Origin: Nocardia aurantia
GTDB taxonomy: Bacteria; Actinomycetota; Actinomycetes; Mycobacteriales; Mycobacteriaceae
DNA: 64,000 bases
NCBI RefSeq assembly: GCF_009604425.1
Contig: NZ_WEGI01000007.1
Location: forward strand, 248,001 to 312,000
Direction of reading: 5' to 3'
Shown here: in pieces, positions 17,143 through 25,100 of the stretch
Numbering within the stretch: position 1 is the stretch's first letter
Layout of the letters: every line of letters starts with the position of its first letter
Notes under the pieces: model-generated
Told to the model about the DNA's origin: nothing
Seen by the model: only the letters and a program-made list of their open reading frames with translations
Databases searched by the model: none
Program-made: the position numbers and the translations under genes

Positions 17143-17470
17143 GTCACCATTTCGCAGCCGTACGTACCCCACTCCCCGTAGCCCGGTCACCACTTAGCGG
17201 CCGTACGTACCCCACTCCCCGTGGCCCGGTCACCACTTCGCGGCCGCACGTACCCCACTCCCCGTGGCCCGGTCACCACTTCCGCAGCCGTACGTACCCC
17301 ACTCCCCGCGACCCCGTCACCATTTCCGCAGCCGTACGTACCCCTGCTCCGCGCGAATCGGTCACCGTTCCGCAGCCGTACGTACCCCACTCCCCGCGAC
17401 CCGGTCACCATTTCCGCAGCCGTAACCCCCACCCTGGGTTTCGGTCACCGATACGCAGGGGTAACCCTCC
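17143..17470. repeat. 43-bp tandem repeat with GTACGTAC core
   Basis: About eight degenerate copies starting at GTCACC: 17143, 17186, 17229, 17272, 17316, 17361, 17404 and 17444. The step is 43-45 bp, with a shorter last step of 40. Each copy has GTCACCA-TTCGCAGCC followed in most copies by CGTACGTACCCC and a CACTCCCCG run. The short palindrome GTACGTAC gives each unit a small dyad. The array lies in the convergent gap between the PPOX gene and cobN and shows no sign of coding. Confidence 0.85.
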
Positions 17471-17472
17471 TG

Positions 17473-17564
17473 TTCGCGGCCCGGCCCGATCCTGGACTGA
17501 CGGAGGCGGGGGAGCGAAGCGGAGGAGCCGGAGGAGGGAAGGATCGGGCCCGCAGGGCCGCGAA
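17473..17564. repeat. Long inverted repeat / hairpin next to cobN
   Basis: The arm at 17473-17493 (TTCGCGGCCC followed by GGCCCGATCCT) pairs with 17540-17564, which differs only by a 4-base bulge. The enclosed 46 bases include GGAGCGAAGCGGAGG, which occurs again just outside at about 17571. It could act as a two-way terminator for the convergent PPOX and cobN genes, or be a dispersed palindromic repeat of this genome. Confidence 0.7.
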
Positions 17565-17669
17565 CCCGCCGGAGCGAAGCGGAGGCCAAAAAACACAGCC
17601 CGTCACCCCCAAGCAGGCCAAACCCCGCAACCCGCCCCCTCTAAACCGAAGCGAACCCCGCTAACACAA

Positions 17670-20600
17670 CTACTCCAGTTCGCCCTCGGTCTCCAGGTAG
17701 ATCTGCCGCAACCTTTCCAGGGTTTCCGGCTGTGGATGCTCCCACAACTCGCGTTCGGCCGCCTCCAATAGCCGCTCCGTGATGCCGTGCAGCGCCCACG
17801 GATTCGACTGCTCCATGAACTTACGATTGGTCTCGTCGAAAACGTAACTCTCGGACAGCTTCTCGTACATCCAGTCGGCGACCACATTCGTGGTGGCGTC
17901 GTACCCGAACAGGTAGTCGACGGTCGCCGCCATCTCGAACGCGCCCTTGTACCCGTGCCGGCGCATCGCTTCCAGCCAGCGTGGATTCACCACGCGGGCC
18001 CGGAACACCCGAGTGGTCTCCTCCGAAAGGGTGCGGGTGCGTACCGAATCCGGCCGCGTGCTGTCGCCGATGTACGCCTCCGGGTTGCGGCCGGTGAGCG
18101 CGCGCACCGCGGCGACCATGCCACCGTGGTACTGGAAATAGTCGTCGGAATCCGCGATGTCGTGCTCGCGGGTGTCGGTGTTCTTGGCGGCCACCGCGAT
18201 TCGGCGATACGCGGTGCGCATGTCGTCGGCCGCCGGCGCGCCGTCCAGGCCGCGACCGTAAGCGTAACCGCCCCACGCGGTGTACACCTGCGCGAGATCG
18301 TCGTCGGTCCGCCAGCTGCGCGAGTCGATCAGCTGGAGCAGGCCGGCGCCGTAGGTGCCCGGCTTGGAACCGAAGATCCGGGTGGTGGCGCGCCGCTCGT
18401 CGCCGTGTTCGGCCAGATCCGACTGGGTGTGTGCCCGAACATGGTTCGACTCGGCAGGCTCGTCCAGGCCGGCGACCAACCGCACCGCGTCGTCCAGCAG
18501 GGCGAGCACGTGCGGGAACGCGTCCCGGAAGAACCCGGAGATGCGGACCGTGACATCGATGCGCGGGCGGCCCAGCTCGTCGAGCGGGATCACCTCCAGC
18601 GTGGTCACGCGCCGACTGGCCTCGTCCCAGACCGGCCGGACCCCCAGCAGCGCAAGCACTTCCGCGATGTCGTCGCCGGAGGTCCGCATCGCCGAGGTCC
18701 CCCACACCGACAGGCCCACCGAGCGCGGGTACTCGCCGTGGTCGGCCAGGTAGCGCTCGAGCAGTGAATCCGCCATGGCCTGACCGGTTTCCCAGGCCAG
18801 CCGAGACGGTACCGCCTTCGGATCGACCGAGTAGAAGTTGCGCCCCGTGGGCAGCACGTTGATCAAGCCGCGCAGCGGCGAACCGCTCGGGCCGGCCGGC
18901 ACGAAACCACCGTCTAGGGCGTGCAGCACCCGCTCGATCTCGACACCGGTCTGCCGCAACCGCGGCACGACTTCGGTTGCCGCAAAACGCAATACGGCTC
19001 GCAGCGTCTCGACTCGACCGGCGGGCACCGTGATCGGAGCCGAACCGGCCGCCGAATCGTCCACATCCGCCACCGGGCCACCGGCAATCGCCGGGCCACC
19101 GGCAATCGCCGGAGCATCGGCGGTCGCCAGAGCACCGGCACTCGCCGAAGCGTCGGCAGTCGCCGAAGCACCGGCAGTCGCCGAAACACCGGCGACCACA
19201 TACCGCGCCAGCACCTCATCGACCGCGCCAACCGACCAGTCCGCCGCCTGCAACGCGGCCAGCAGCGCCCGCGCCCGCGCCTCCACCGCGTCGACCCGTT
19301 CCCGCGATTCGCCACCGGATTCGTCGAGCCCCAGTGCCTCCCGCAGACCCGGCACCGCGACCTCGCCGCCCCACAGCTGACGCGCCCGCAGCATCGCCAG
19401 CACGAGGTCCAGCTCGGTCTCCCCCATCGGCGCCTGCCCCAGCACGTGCAGGCCGTCGCGGATCTGCACGTCCTTGATCTCGCACAGCCAGCCGTCGACG
19501 TGCAACAGCATGTCGTCGAAGGCGTCCTCGTCGGGCCGATCGGCCAGGCCCAGATCGTGGTCCATCTTCGCCGCGCGCATCAGGGTCCAGATCTGCTGCC
19601 GGATCGCCGGCAGCTTGGCCGGATCGAGCGCCGAGATGTTCGCGTGCTCGTCCAGCAACTGCTCGAGCCGGGCGATGTCGCCGTAGGTCTCGGCCCGCGC
19701 CATCGGCGGGATCAGGTGGTCGACCAGGGTGGCGTGCGCGCGGCGCTTGGCCTGGGTGCCCTCGCCCGGATCGTTGACCAGGAACGGGTAGATCAGCGGC
19801 AGATCGCCCAGGGCGGCGTCGGTGCCGCAGGCCGCGGACATGCCGACGGTCTTGCCCGGCAACCACTCCAGGTTGCCGTGCTTGCCGAGATGGACCATCG
19901 CATCCGCACCGAAACCACCGTCGCTGTCCGCCAACGAGATCCAGCGGTAGGCCGCCAGATAGTGGTGGCTCGGCGGCAGGTCCGGATCGTGATAGATCGC
20001 GACCGGATTCTCGCCGAACCCGCGCGGCGGCTGCACCATCAGCACGAGATTGCCGAAACGCAATGCGGCGATGACGATTTCGCCCGCGGGATCCACGGAC
20101 CGGTCGACGTACAGTTCGCCCGGCGGCGGCCCCCAGGCCGCGACGACCGCCTCCCGCAACTCCGCCGGCAACGTGCCGAACCAGCTCGAGTACCGCGCCG
20201 CGGAGATGCGGATCGGGTTGCCCTTCAACTGTTCCGCGGTGAGCCAGTCCGGATCCTGCCCGCCGGCGGCGATGAGCGCGTGGATCAGCGCGTCGCCGTC
20301 GTGCTCGTCGAGACCGGGCACCTCACCGGCCGCGCCGACGTCATATCCGTTGTCCCGCAACGCGTTCAGCAGCCGGATCGCGCTGGCCGGGGTGTCCAGG
20401 CCGACCGCGTTGCCGATCCGCGCGTGCTTGGTCGGATACGCCGACAACATCAGCGCGATCCGCCGCCGCGCGGGCGGGACGTGCCGTAACCGGGCGTGCC
20501 GCACCGCGATTCCGGCGACCCGGGCGGCGCGCTCGGGATCGGGCACGTAACTCGACAGGCCGTCGGCGTCGAATTCCTTGAACGAGAACGGCACCGTGAT

Positions 20601-21443
20601 CAGCCGACCGTCGAATTCCGGCACCGCCACCTGAGTGGCGACGTCCAGCGGCGACATCCCGTCGTCGTTGCCGGCCCACTGCGCGCGACTGCCGGTCAGG
20701 CACAGGCCCTGCAGGATCGGCACATCCAGATCGGCGAGCGCGCCGATGTCCCAGGCCGCGTCGTCGCCACCGGCGGAGACCGCGGCCGGGGTGCTGCCGC
20801 CGGCCGCGAGCACGGTCACCACCAGTGCGTCCGCGCCGCGCAGGGTATCGATCAGCTCCGGTTCGGCGGTGCGCAGCGACGCGCAGTACAGCGGCAGCGG
20901 GCGGCCGCCGGCATCCTCGATCGCCGTGCAGAGCGCCTCGATGTAGGTGGTGTTGCCGGCCAGATGCTGGGCGCGGTAGTACAGCACCGCGACCACCGGG
21001 CCCTCGACCTCCCGGGCCGTGCGTGCCAGCACACCCCAGGCCGGCAACTGCACCGGCGGCTCGAACCCGTGCCCGGTGAGCAGCACGGTATCCGACAGGA
21101 AGTGGTGCAGTTGCCGCAGATTGCCCGGCCCGCCCGCGGCGAGGTAGTTGTGCGCGTCGGCGGCCACCCCGCCGGGCACGGTCGAACATTCCATCAGCTC
21201 GGCGTCGGGCGCCATCTCGCCGCCGAGCGCCACCAGCGGAATTCCGCGGGCGCGCAGCAGGTCCAGGCCCTCTTCCCAGGCGCGACGGCCGCCGAGCAAC
21301 CGGACGATCACCAGATCGACGCCGTCGAGCAGCCCGGGCAGATCGTCGGGCAGCAACCGGGCGGGGTTGCCGAGCCGATAGTCGGCACCGCTGGTCCGTG
21401 CGGACAGCAGATCGGTGTCGGAGGTGGACAGCAACAAGATCAC
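17670..21443 (-). CDS. cobN: Aerobic cobaltochelatase subunit CobN
   Basis: A 1257-residue large subunit of the cobaltochelatase CobNST, which inserts cobalt into hydrogenobyrinate a,c-diamide using ATP. The whole chain matches the CobN/BchH family, including YPTKHARIGNAVGLDTP, MVHLGKHGNLEWLPGK, YPFLVNDPGEGTQAKRR and the late KPGTYGAGLLQLIDS. Residues about 748-791 are an alanine/glycine-rich insert built from 6-residue units that widens a variable loop. The start is GTG at 21443, with GAGGAAAGG upstream. A cobalamin riboswitch precedes it, so expression should fall when B12 is plentiful. cobS and cobT are not in the window. Confidence 0.95.
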   Translation of the reverse strand: MILLLSTSDTDLLSARTSGADYRLGNPARLLPDDLPGLLDGVDLVIVRLLGGRRAWEEGLDLLRARGIPLVALGGEMAPDAELMECSTVPGGVAADAHNYLAAGGPGNLRQLHHFLSDTVLLTGHGFEPPVQLPAWGVLARTAREVEGPVVAVLYYRAQHLAGNTTYIEALCTAIEDAGGRPLPLYCASLRTAEPELIDTLRGADALVVTVLAAGGSTPAAVSAGGDDAAWDIGALADLDVPILQGLCLTGSRAQWAGNDDGMSPLDVATQVAVPEFDGRLITVPFSFKEFDADGLSSYVPDPERAARVAGIAVRHARLRHVPPARRRIALMLSAYPTKHARIGNAVGLDTPASAIRLLNALRDNGYDVGAAGEVPGLDEHDGDALIHALIAAGGQDPDWLTAEQLKGNPIRISAARYSSWFGTLPAELREAVVAAWGPPPGELYVDRSVDPAGEIVIAALRFGNLVLMVQPPRGFGENPVAIYHDPDLPPSHHYLAAYRWISLADSDGGFGADAMVHLGKHGNLEWLPGKTVGMSAACGTDAALGDLPLIYPFLVNDPGEGTQAKRRAHATLVDHLIPPMARAETYGDIARLEQLLDEHANISALDPAKLPAIRQQIWTLMRAAKMDHDLGLADRPDEDAFDDMLLHVDGWLCEIKDVQIRDGLHVLGQAPMGETELDLVLAMLRARQLWGGEVAVPGLREALGLDESGGESRERVDAVEARARALLAALQAADWSVGAVDEVLARYVVAGVSATAGASATADASASAGALATADAPAIAGGPAIAGGPVADVDDSAAGSAPITVPAGRVETLRAVLRFAATEVVPRLRQTGVEIERVLHALDGGFVPAGPSGSPLRGLINVLPTGRNFYSVDPKAVPSRLAWETGQAMADSLLERYLADHGEYPRSVGLSVWGTSAMRTSGDDIAEVLALLGVRPVWDEASRRVTTLEVIPLDELGRPRIDVTVRISGFFRDAFPHVLALLDDAVRLVAGLDEPAESNHVRAHTQSDLAEHGDERRATTRIFGSKPGTYGAGLLQLIDSRSWRTDDDLAQVYTAWGGYAYGRGLDGAPAADDMRTAYRRIAVAAKNTDTREHDIADSDDYFQYHGGMVAAVRALTGRNPEAYIGDSTRPDSVRTRTLSEETTRVFRARVVNPRWLEAMRRHGYKGAFEMAATVDYLFGYDATTNVVADWMYEKLSESYVFDETNRKFMEQSNPWALHGITERLLEAAERELWEHPQPETLERLRQIYLETEGELE
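19072..19200. repeat. 18-bp in-frame repeat inside cobN
   Basis: About seven copies of an 18-bp unit close to GCCGAAGCACCGGCAGTC. They encode six-residue units such as ATADAS, ASAGAL, ATADAP and AIAGGP on the minus strand. The unit length keeps the frame, so copy number can vary without breaking CobN. Confidence 0.85.
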
Positions 21444-21479
21444 GGCGAGCCTTTCCTCGGGTCACGCGCCCATCGGTGG

Positions 21480-21580
21480 TCGTGCTCGCCTGGAGGGTCT
21501 GACTGTCACAGTGGCGCGACCGCCCGGAATCACACCGGTTTCCTCGTTCCGGCAAGCCCCCGGATGCTACCGCGCGCCGG
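21480..21580 (-). ncRNA. Cobalamin (B12) riboswitch upstream of cobN
   Basis: Read on the minus strand, the leader contains the B12-box GCCACTGTGACAG (21503-21515). It is preceded by the conserved GAGGAAACCGGTGTGATTCC block and followed by a GTCAGAC element, the hallmark order of the adenosylcobalamin riboswitch. The element ends about 40 bases before the cobN GTG, so it probably acts on translation initiation or early termination. Exact ends are approximate. Confidence 0.92.
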
Positions 21581-21682
21581 TCGCGCGGCCCGCGCACCGG
21601 GTCGTCGCACCGGCAGCCCTAGCACAGAACGATCGGTTCGTTTCGTCTCCCGGAAACCGGCACGCAGGCGTACGCTCAAAGT

Positions 21683-21967
21683 ATGCCGAACTCACCAGGG
21701 TGGGCCAGGCGGAATCGATTCGCTGCCTGGTCAGGGATAACAAGCATGATGATTGCTGTTGCTTTGCTAGCAATGGCATTGGCGGCAGCCGCGGGCGGTC
21801 GAAGCACTCTGGCGGTGGTCGCGGCCATCCTGTGTGTGGTGGTGTCCATCGGCGGTCTGCTCGTCTTCGAATCCACGGTGCGCCGCGATCACGTGGATCG
21901 CCACACCACTCCCAAGCTGCTGTCCGACAGCTACGTGCGCATTCCGCGGCTGCCCGGCCGCGACTGA
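21683..21967 (+). CDS. Small two-helix membrane protein
   Basis: A 94-residue protein. The N terminus MPNSPGWARRNRFAAW is positively charged, then two transmembrane helices (about residues 18-38 and 42-63) and a polar tail with RRDHVDRHTT. The next gene encodes a paralogue with the same start pattern (P-x-WARRNR-x-x-AW) and layout, so the pair arose by tandem duplication. The ATG at 21683 fits the conserved N terminus. It lies divergent from the riboswitch-controlled cobN and upstream of cobG. The histidine-bearing tail allows, but does not prove, a role with metal. Confidence 0.75.
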   Translation: MPNSPGWARRNRFAAWSGITSMMIAVALLAMALAAAAGGRSTLAVVAAILCVVVSIGGLLVFESTVRRDHVDRHTTPKLLSDSYVRIPRLPGRD

Positions 21968-22021
21968 CGGTTCGGATCAGCCCGACGACCCCGTGCACCG
22001 ACGACACGGAAGGACGCTCCC

Positions 22022-22351
22022 ATGCGCGCCACTCCGAACTGGGCTCGCCGCAACCGATTGGTCGCCTGGACCACCTATCTGGCCGTGCTGGCCGGCTTCG
22101 CCACGCTGGCGATGGCGCTGACCGCCGCGGCCAGCGGGCACACCCGCTGGGCGATGGTCGCGGGCGGCATCTGCGCCGCGATCGTCGTCGTCAACATCAT
22201 GCTGCTGACGATGACGGTGCACCGCGATCACGCCCACCACCATGAGGGGCCGAATCTGCTCGGCGACGAATGGGATCAGGCCGCCGCGGCCCGAGCCCGG
22301 CGCCGGGCCGAGGCCCGCGCGGTGGCGCCCCGCACCTGGCCGGGCATCTGA
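22022..22351 (+). CDS. Small membrane protein, paralogue with His-rich tail
   Basis: A 109-residue paralogue of the upstream protein. It starts MRATPNWARRNRLVAW, has two transmembrane helices (about residues 18-38 and 43-62), and continues with HRDHAHHHEG and an Arg/Ala-rich end. The His cluster directly after the second helix would face the cytosol if both ends are inside. It lies 54 bases after its paralogue and 32 bases before cobG, probably in one transcript. A metal-related job beside cobalamin genes is a guess from context only. No family name was recognised. Confidence 0.75.
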   Translation: MRATPNWARRNRLVAWTTYLAVLAGFATLAMALTAAASGHTRWAMVAGGICAAIVVVNIMLLTMTVHRDHAHHHEGPNLLGDEWDQAAAARARRRAEARAVAPRTWPGI

Positions 22352-22383
22352 CCCTGCCGTTTCGCGCCTCGTAGGCTGGGATC

Positions 22384-23571
22384 GTGACCCGCTCCCGGCC
22401 CGACTCCTGCCCCGGCGTGCTGCGCCTGCACGACGCCGCCGACGGCCCGCTGGCCCGCATCCGGCTGCCCGGGGGGCGGTTGCGGCCGGATCAGCTGCAG
22501 GCCCTCGCCGAGGCCGCGCGCGAGCTGGGCAACGAGTCCATCGAACTGACCTCGCGCGGCAATGTGCAGTTGCGGCAGATCCACGACGCGGCCGCGCTCG
22601 CCGACCGGCTGGCCGCCGCCGACCTGCTGCCCAGCCCCACCCACGAGCGGGTGCGCAACATCGTCGCGTCCCCGCTGTCGGGCCGCGTCGGCGGCCGGGC
22701 CGACGTGCACCCGCTGATACCGGCCCTGGACGCGGGCCTGCGCGCCGCGCCGGCGCTGTCCGAACTGCCCGGCCGGGTGCTGTTCACCCTCGACGACGGG
22801 CGCGGCGATGTCAGCGGGCTCGGCGGCGACATCGGCGTGCACGCCACCGCCGCCGGTGAGTACGCCCTGCTGCTCGCCGGCCGTGACACCGGCGTCCGGC
22901 TGCCCGCGGAGGTGGCGGTGGCGACGATGCTGGACGCCGCGCACGGCTTCCAGCGAGTGCGCGACGACCGGTGGCGGCTGCACGAGGTGCCCGACGGAGC
23001 GGCCCGGGTGATCGCGCACCTCGGCCTGACACCGGCCACCGCTCCACTGGAATTCGTTGCCCGCCACGATATTCCGATCGGCTGGCTGCCCCAGGACGAC
23101 GGACGCGTCGCGCTCGGGGCGGGCGTCCCGCTGGGCAGCCTGCCCGCGCGCACCGCCGAATTCCTCGCGGCCGTCGACCGCCCGCTGGTGGTGACGCCGT
23201 GGCGCAGCCTCGTCCTCGGCGACCTGGACGAGTGGGTGGCCGAGCAGGTCGTCCGGGTACTCGCCCCGATGGGCCTGATCTTCGACGCCGCCTCCCCCTG
23301 GCTGCACGTCACCGCCTGCGCCGGGCAGCCCGGTTGCGCCAAATCCCGCACCGATGTCCGCGCCGACGCCGCCGCGGCGGTCGCCGAGGGCCGCGTCCAC
23401 GACGGCCCGCCCGCACCGGCCGAACACGGCCGCACCGCCGCCGACCTCGAGGTGTCCGGTAAGCAGCACTGGTCCGGCTGCGAACGCCGCTGCGGCCGCC
23501 CGCGCGGTCCCGTCACCGACGTGATCGCCGAACCCGACGGCTACCGGGTCACTCCGCCGCCACAGGACTGA
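22384..23571 (+). CDS. cobG: Precorrin-3B synthase
   Basis: A 395-residue nitrite/sulfite-reductase-like enzyme of aerobic cobalamin synthesis that makes precorrin-3B from precorrin-3A using oxygen and an iron-sulfur centre. Two ferredoxin-like halves are visible. SRGNVQLRQI is near residue 60, and the cluster cysteines lie in CAGQPGCAKS (about residue 317) and HWSGCERRCGRP (about residue 363). The GTG at 22384 is used. It follows the two small membrane proteins on the plus strand. In M. tuberculosis cobG also lies between cobN and cobH. Confidence 0.9.
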   Translation: MTRSRPDSCPGVLRLHDAADGPLARIRLPGGRLRPDQLQALAEAARELGNESIELTSRGNVQLRQIHDAAALADRLAAADLLPSPTHERVRNIVASPLSGRVGGRADVHPLIPALDAGLRAAPALSELPGRVLFTLDDGRGDVSGLGGDIGVHATAAGEYALLLAGRDTGVRLPAEVAVATMLDAAHGFQRVRDDRWRLHEVPDGAARVIAHLGLTPATAPLEFVARHDIPIGWLPQDDGRVALGAGVPLGSLPARTAEFLAAVDRPLVVTPWRSLVLGDLDEWVAEQVVRVLAPMGLIFDAASPWLHVTACAGQPGCAKSRTDVRADAAAAVAEGRVHDGPPAPAEHGRTAADLEVSGKQHWSGCERRCGRPRGPVTDVIAEPDGYRVTPPPQD

Positions 23572-23638
23572 CCCGGCAACCGATTTCACGCGAGACCGGA
23601 TCGTTCGAGCGTGCACGAGGGCGACGACATGTCCGTCC

Positions 23639-24226
23639 TCAGCGCAGCACGCCGCCCACCACGTTCGCCACCGCCCGGCGGACCGCGTCCGGGTCGGGCC
23701 GCCGGCCGGTGCGGTCGGCGAACAGCAGGTGGCCGGTGCCGATGAGCATGGGCGCGAGAGCGTCGACCTCGGCGGCGGGGGCGATCCGGCCCAATTCGAC
23801 CTCCGCGGTGAGGTAGTCGCCGATCATGATCGCGCCCTCGGTCAGGATCGGCACGCCCGCGGGCCAGCTCTGCCGCAGTCGGCTGCGCAGTTCGTCGCGG
23901 AAGGTGACGAGCGCGACCACCGCGACCGCGACCGATTCGAAGAGGGCGGTCAGCGCGTCGGTCAGGTTGCCGACGACGGTGCCGGTGCCCGCGGCGTCGC
24001 GGAGCGCGGCGGCCTGCGTGTCCATCCGCTCGGCCCGATCGAGCACGAAATCGGCGAGGAACGCGTCGAAATCCTCGAAGTGCCGGTGCAGCACGCCCTT
24101 CGCGAAGCCGGCCTCCGCGGTGACGGCCCGGCTGGTCAGCCCGCTGGGCCCCTCGCGCAGCAGCACGCGCTCGGCGGCGTCGAACAGCTGTCGGCGCACA
24201 TCGCGAATCGCCACTCCGGTCGGCAT
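23639..24226 (-). CDS. TetR-family transcriptional regulator
   Basis: A 195-residue TetR protein. The helix-turn-helix is LTSRAVTAEAGFAKGVLHRHF at about residues 30-50, followed by a helical ligand domain containing long alanine/valine runs. The ATG at 24226 is well placed. It diverges from a SAM-dependent methyltransferase gene across 67 bases that contain two tandem GTGGGC-GCCCAC palindromes. It probably represses both genes. The pair interrupts the cob gene order and looks like an accessory insertion. Confidence 0.85.
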   Translation of the reverse strand: MPTGVAIRDVRRQLFDAAERVLLREGPSGLTSRAVTAEAGFAKGVLHRHFEDFDAFLADFVLDRAERMDTQAAALRDAAGTGTVVGNLTDALTALFESVAVAVVALVTFRDELRSRLRQSWPAGVPILTEGAIMIGDYLTAEVELGRIAPAAEVDALAPMLIGTGHLLFADRTGRRPDPDAVRRAVANVVGGVLR

Positions 24227-24264
24227 CGCTCGATGGTATCGCCCAGGGCGAACACAGCTTGTCC

Positions 24265-24301
24265 AGTGGGCACATGCCCACTAGTGTGGGCGCATGCCCA
24301 C
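24265..24301. promoter_or_regulatory. Tandem TetR operators overlapping a start codon
   Basis: Site 1, AGTGGGCA-CA-TGCCCACT at 24265-24282, has perfect 8-bp arms. Site 2, GTGGGC-GCAT-GCCCAC at 24286-24301, has perfect 6-bp arms and contains the methyltransferase ATG (24294). The centres are 20 bp apart, two turns of the helix, so two dimers could sit on one face. Assignment to the neighbouring TetR is inferred. Confidence 0.82.
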
Positions 24302-25100
24302 TCCGAGTTCACCCCCGCCGATCGTTCCCCACGAACAACGTCGGGTCGCCGAATCCTTCGGCACCGACGCCGCCCGCTACGACCGGGCCCGCCCGCCGTA
24401 TCCGGACGCCATGATCCAGCGAATCCTCACCACGAGCCCCGGCACCGATGTGCTCGACGTCGGCTGCGGCACCGGCATCGCGGCCCGGCAGTTCGCCGCC
24501 GCCGGCTGCCGGGTGCTGGGTGTCGAACCCGACGCCCGGATGGCCGATTTCGCCCGCGGCACCGGTCTCGACGTCGAGGTCGCCACCTTCGAGACCTGGG
24601 ACGCCGCGGACCGATCCTTCGACGTCGTGGCCGCGGGCACGGCCTGGCACTGGATCGACCCGGTCGCGGGCGCCGCCAAGGCCGCGCAGGTGCTGCGCCC
24701 CGGCGGGCGACTCGCCCCGTTCTGGCATGTGTTCGAACTCCCCGGCGCCGTGAAACACGCCTTCGCCGACGCCTACCGCCGCGTGGTGCCCGATCATCTG
24801 TTCGACTTCCGGACCGAGCGCAGCGCCCTGGACCTGTACCGGCCCGGTTTCGACCAGGCCGCCGAGGGGATCGCGGCGGCCGGCGCCTTCGACGTCGCGC
24901 AGCAGTGGCGCTTCGACTGGGAGCACACCTACACCCGCGACGAATGGCTCGACCAGTTGCCGACCCAGGGTTCGCTGACGAGCCTCGCCCCGGAGCAGCG
25001 GCGGGCGGTACTCACCGCGGTCGGCGCCGCGATCGACGACCTCGGCGGCAGCTTCACCGCGGGTTACATCACGATGGTGGTCACCGCGACCCGGCGCTAA
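24294..25100 (+). CDS. Class I SAM-dependent methyltransferase
   Basis: A 268-residue methyltransferase of the UbiE/type-11 group. The SAM-binding motif is VLDVGCGTGIAARQFAAAG at about residues 51-69, with the acidic GVEPDARM after it. The start region (VAESFGTDAARYDRARPPYP) is typical of small-molecule methyltransferases of actinobacteria. No ribosome site precedes the ATG at 24294 and the operator overlaps it, so the mRNA may be leaderless; a GTG further in cannot be excluded. The substrate is unknown. Its stop overlaps that of the convergent dimethylargininase-like gene. Confidence 0.88.
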   Translation: MPTPSSPPPIVPHEQRRVAESFGTDAARYDRARPPYPDAMIQRILTTSPGTDVLDVGCGTGIAARQFAAAGCRVLGVEPDARMADFARGTGLDVEVATFETWDAADRSFDVVAAGTAWHWIDPVAGAAKAAQVLRPGGRLAPFWHVFELPGAVKHAFADAYRRVVPDHLFDFRTERSALDLYRPGFDQAAEGIAAAGAFDVAQQWRFDWEHTYTRDEWLDQLPTQGSLTSLAPEQRRAVLTAVGAAIDDLGGSFTAGYITMVVTATRR

